A stretch of DNA of 7,589 bases from Clostridia bacterium. GTDB taxonomy: Bacteria; Bacillota; Clostridia; Christensenellales; Aristaeellaceae. The notes beneath the pieces are model-generated. The model did no database searches. It was not told the origin of the DNA and saw nothing but the letters and a program-made list of their open reading frames with translations. This document shows positions 6,268 to 7,589 of the stretch, in pieces. The stretch lies in contig JAFWBZ010000363.1 of assembly GCA_017537105.1 (NCBI GenBank), positions 1 to 7,589 on the forward strand. The letters run 5' to 3'. The first letter of the stretch is position 1; each line of letters starts with the position of its first letter. Position numbers and translations under genes: made by a program.

Positions 6268-7589
6268 TTACTCCTCGACGGGCGCTTCCTCTACGGGAGC
6301 CTCCTCGACGGGCGCTTCCTCACCGGGGATGTCCTCGATGTCATACTCGCCCTCCTCGGGGATGGCGTCCATGGCCTCGTCCTCGAGCACCTCACGGATG
6401 GACAGAGAGATGCGCTTGGCTTCGGTGTTCACATCCAGCACCTTCACGCGCACGATGTCGCCCACGTTCACGGCGTCCTCGACCTTCGCGATGCGGGTCA
6501 GCGCGCACTGGGAGATGTGCACCAGGCCGTCCAGGCCGGGCTCCAGCTCGACGAACGCGCCGAAGGTGGTGATGCGCACGACCTTGCCCTCCACCACGGA
6601 GCCCACCGGATACTTCTCGCCGGCCACGGTCCAGGGGCGGGGCTGGGTCTGCTTGTAGGACAGGGAGATGCGCTCGCGCTCGGGATCCACGTTCAGGATC
6701 TTCACGTCGATCTCCTGGCCCACGGAAACCACGTCGGACGGATGCTTCACGCGGCCCCAGCTGAGATCGGTGACGTGCACCAGGCCGTCCACGCCGCCGA
6801 TGTCGACGAAGGCGCCGAAGTCAGCCAGGCGGCGGACGACGCCCTTGACGACGCTGCCCACTTCCAGGGACTCCCAGATCTTCTTCTTCTTCTCGGCCTC
6901 TTCGACCATCAGAACGGCCTTGCGGGAAGCCACGATGCGCTTCTTCGCCTTGTCGATCTCGATGATCTTGAGCGTCATGGTCTGGCCCACGAACTCGTCG
7001 ATCTTCTCGACATACCGCAGGGACAGCTGAGACGCGGGAATGAAGGTGCGAATGCCGGAGACGTCCGCCAGCAGGCCGCCCTTCACGGCCTCCTTGCCCA
7101 CGCCCTCGACGAATTCGCCGGCTTCCTGCTTCGCCACGATTTCTTCCCAGGCCTTGCGGTTGATGATGTTCTTCTGGGAAAGAAGGACGTTGCCTTCGCC
7201 GTCATTCACTTTGACGACCTCGACTTCGATCTCGTCGCCGACCTTGACATCGGTAGAGGAAAGATCGGATTTCTTCACCAGTCCGTCCATCTTATAGCCG
7301 ACGTTGACGCAGATCTCGTCTTCTGCGACGGAGACGACTGTGCCGGTCACGACCTGGCCGGGTCGAATCTGAACAAGCGTCTTCTCAACGTCTTCCATGG
7401 TCATGACGTCCTGTTCCGTGGTCTCTTCGGGGGTAACTTTCTTCTCGATGTCGTTCATTCTTGCAACAACCTCCTTAATTATACAATCCGGCGTGGAAGC
7501 ACCGGCTGTAATCCCAATGGTATCGGACGGGTGAATTTCGATCCCGCCCAGCTCCGCCGCGGTCTCGATGAAGTACGTCCTGCGGCAGA
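6268..7589 (-). CDS. rpsA: IspH-ribosomal protein S1 fusion (IspH tail plus complete S1 part), 5' partial
   Basis: The S1 part, 396 residues from the ATG at 7458, has four S1 RNA-binding domains at about 33-97, 114-182, 199-268 and 285-354. Domains 3 and 4 carry the classic DFGAFVDI and TFGAFVEL strands with GLVH. The final 40 residues are acidic and end in tandem EEAPV repeats. In Clostridia such proteins act as, or like, 30S protein S1, helping mRNA bind the ribosome. The same frame stays open through that ATG to the window edge. The extra 43 codons read as the C-terminus of IspH (HMBPP reductase, last step of the MEP isoprenoid pathway), including GITAGASTPD at S1 residues -18 to -9 and VVAR just before the Met; E. 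coli IspH has GVTAGASAPD and VVAR at the same place. No stop separates the two parts, so this is the bifunctional IspH/S1 protein known from Clostridia, with most of IspH outside the window. An internal ribosome binding site may also yield free S1 from 7458. Confidence 0.88.
   Translation of the reverse strand, partial: CRRTYFIETAAELGGIEIHPSDTIGITAGASTPDCIIKEVVARMNDIEKKVTPEETTEQDVMTMEDVEKTLVQIRPGQVVTGTVVSVAEDEICVNVGYKMDGLVKKSDLSSTDVKVGDEIEVEVVKVNDGEGNVLLSQKNIINRKAWEEIVAKQEAGEFVEGVGKEAVKGGLLADVSGIRTFIPASQLSLRYVEKIDEFVGQTMTLKIIEIDKAKKRIVASRKAVLMVEEAEKKKKIWESLEVGSVVKGVVRRLADFGAFVDIGGVDGLVHVTDLSWGRVKHPSDVVSVGQEIDVKILNVDPERERISLSYKQTQPRPWTVAGEKYPVGSVVEGKVVRITTFGAFVELEPGLDGLVHISQCALTRIAKVEDAVNVGDIVRVKVLDVNTEAKRISLSIREVLEDEAMDAIPEEGEYDIEDIPGEEAPVEEAPVEEAPVEE
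6271..6320. repeat. Tandem 15-bp repeat encoding the EEAPV tail of S1
   Basis: Three consecutive 15-bp units (6276-6290, 6291-6305, 6306-6320) encode the EEAPV repeats at the C-terminus. The first and third are identical, and a 20-bp stretch at 6271-6290 recurs exactly at 6301-6320. The middle unit differs by four bases, mostly synonymous. This is a coding microduplication likely to vary in copy number. Confidence 0.85.
7471..7477 (-). promoter_or_regulatory. Internal ribosome binding site at the IspH/S1 junction
   Basis: AAGGAGG on the minus strand (spanning 7477-7471, with the first A at 7477) lies 12 bases before the in-frame ATG at 7458, inside the fused reading frame. The codons around it (TGT ATA ATT AAG GAG GTT GTT GCA AGA) are unusually AT-rich for this gene, which would keep the site unstructured. 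It may allow S1 to be made separately from the fusion. Confidence 0.55.

Noticed and set aside
4030..6658. Long plus-strand open frames opposite the HAD phosphatase, hydrolase and S1 genes (4030-5388 and 4979-6658)
   Set aside because: They run across terminators and promoters of the minus strand, lack ribosome binding sites and show no recognisable domains; the STGAS repeats in the second are the mirror image of the EEAPV repeat.
7478..7483. A perfect TATAAT on the minus strand just before the S1 ATG, as an S1 promoter
   Set aside because: There is no -35 box at a usable spacing, and transcription would start inside the ribosome binding site, leaving too short a leader. The AT-rich stretch is more likely part of the internal translation signal.
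1..7589. CRISPR arrays, insertion sequences, tRNA or rRNA genes, phage or defence genes
   Set aside because: No spaced direct repeats, transposase motifs, terminal inverted repeats or RNA gene signatures were seen; the only direct repeat is the coding EEAPV repeat.

Overview
This is a GC-rich window (above 60% by eye) from what looks like an anaerobic Bacillota of the class Clostridia. The reasons are strong AGGAGG-type ribosome binding sites, compact intrinsic terminators, an in-frame IspH-ribosomal protein S1 fusion (an arrangement known from Clostridia), and a secreted FMN/FAD reductase without haem. I cannot name the genus. No mobile element, CRISPR array, tRNA or rRNA was seen, and most of the window is ordinary chromosome.

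Layout. On the plus strand, 1-1979 holds the end of a sugar ABC transporter operon: the second ATPase domain of an MmsA/GguA-type protein (cut by the window edge), overlapping by 8 bases an MmsB/GguB-type permease. It closes with a strong terminator carrying a C(UUCG)G tetraloop (2013-2048). Everything from 2072 to the right edge is on the minus strand. Read in transcription order from the right, it is: an IspH tail fused in frame to a four-domain S1 protein (7589-6268); a terminator hairpin; a monoacylglycerol-lipase-like alpha/beta hydrolase (6202-5282); a terminator; a promoter; a Cof-type HAD phosphatase (5118-4276); the stump of a short-chain dehydrogenase gene (4223-4132) followed by a hairpin; a strong promoter; and a secreted flavoprotein reductase (3979-2072) that converges on the sugar transporter.

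How the genes fit together. The transporter imports monosaccharides. The HAD phosphatase and the lost dehydrogenase probably formed a small metabolic operon. The reductase stands alone behind its own promoter. Its signal peptide, FMN-attachment domain and complete fumarate-reductase catalytic set suggest a cell-surface terminal reductase that disposes of electrons. The IspH-S1 protein joins isoprenoid synthesis to translation.

The points most worth a second look are the gene stump at 4132-4223, the internal ribosome binding site inside the IspH-S1 fusion, and the substrate of the flavinylated reductase. I found no clear sign of an entirely new system.
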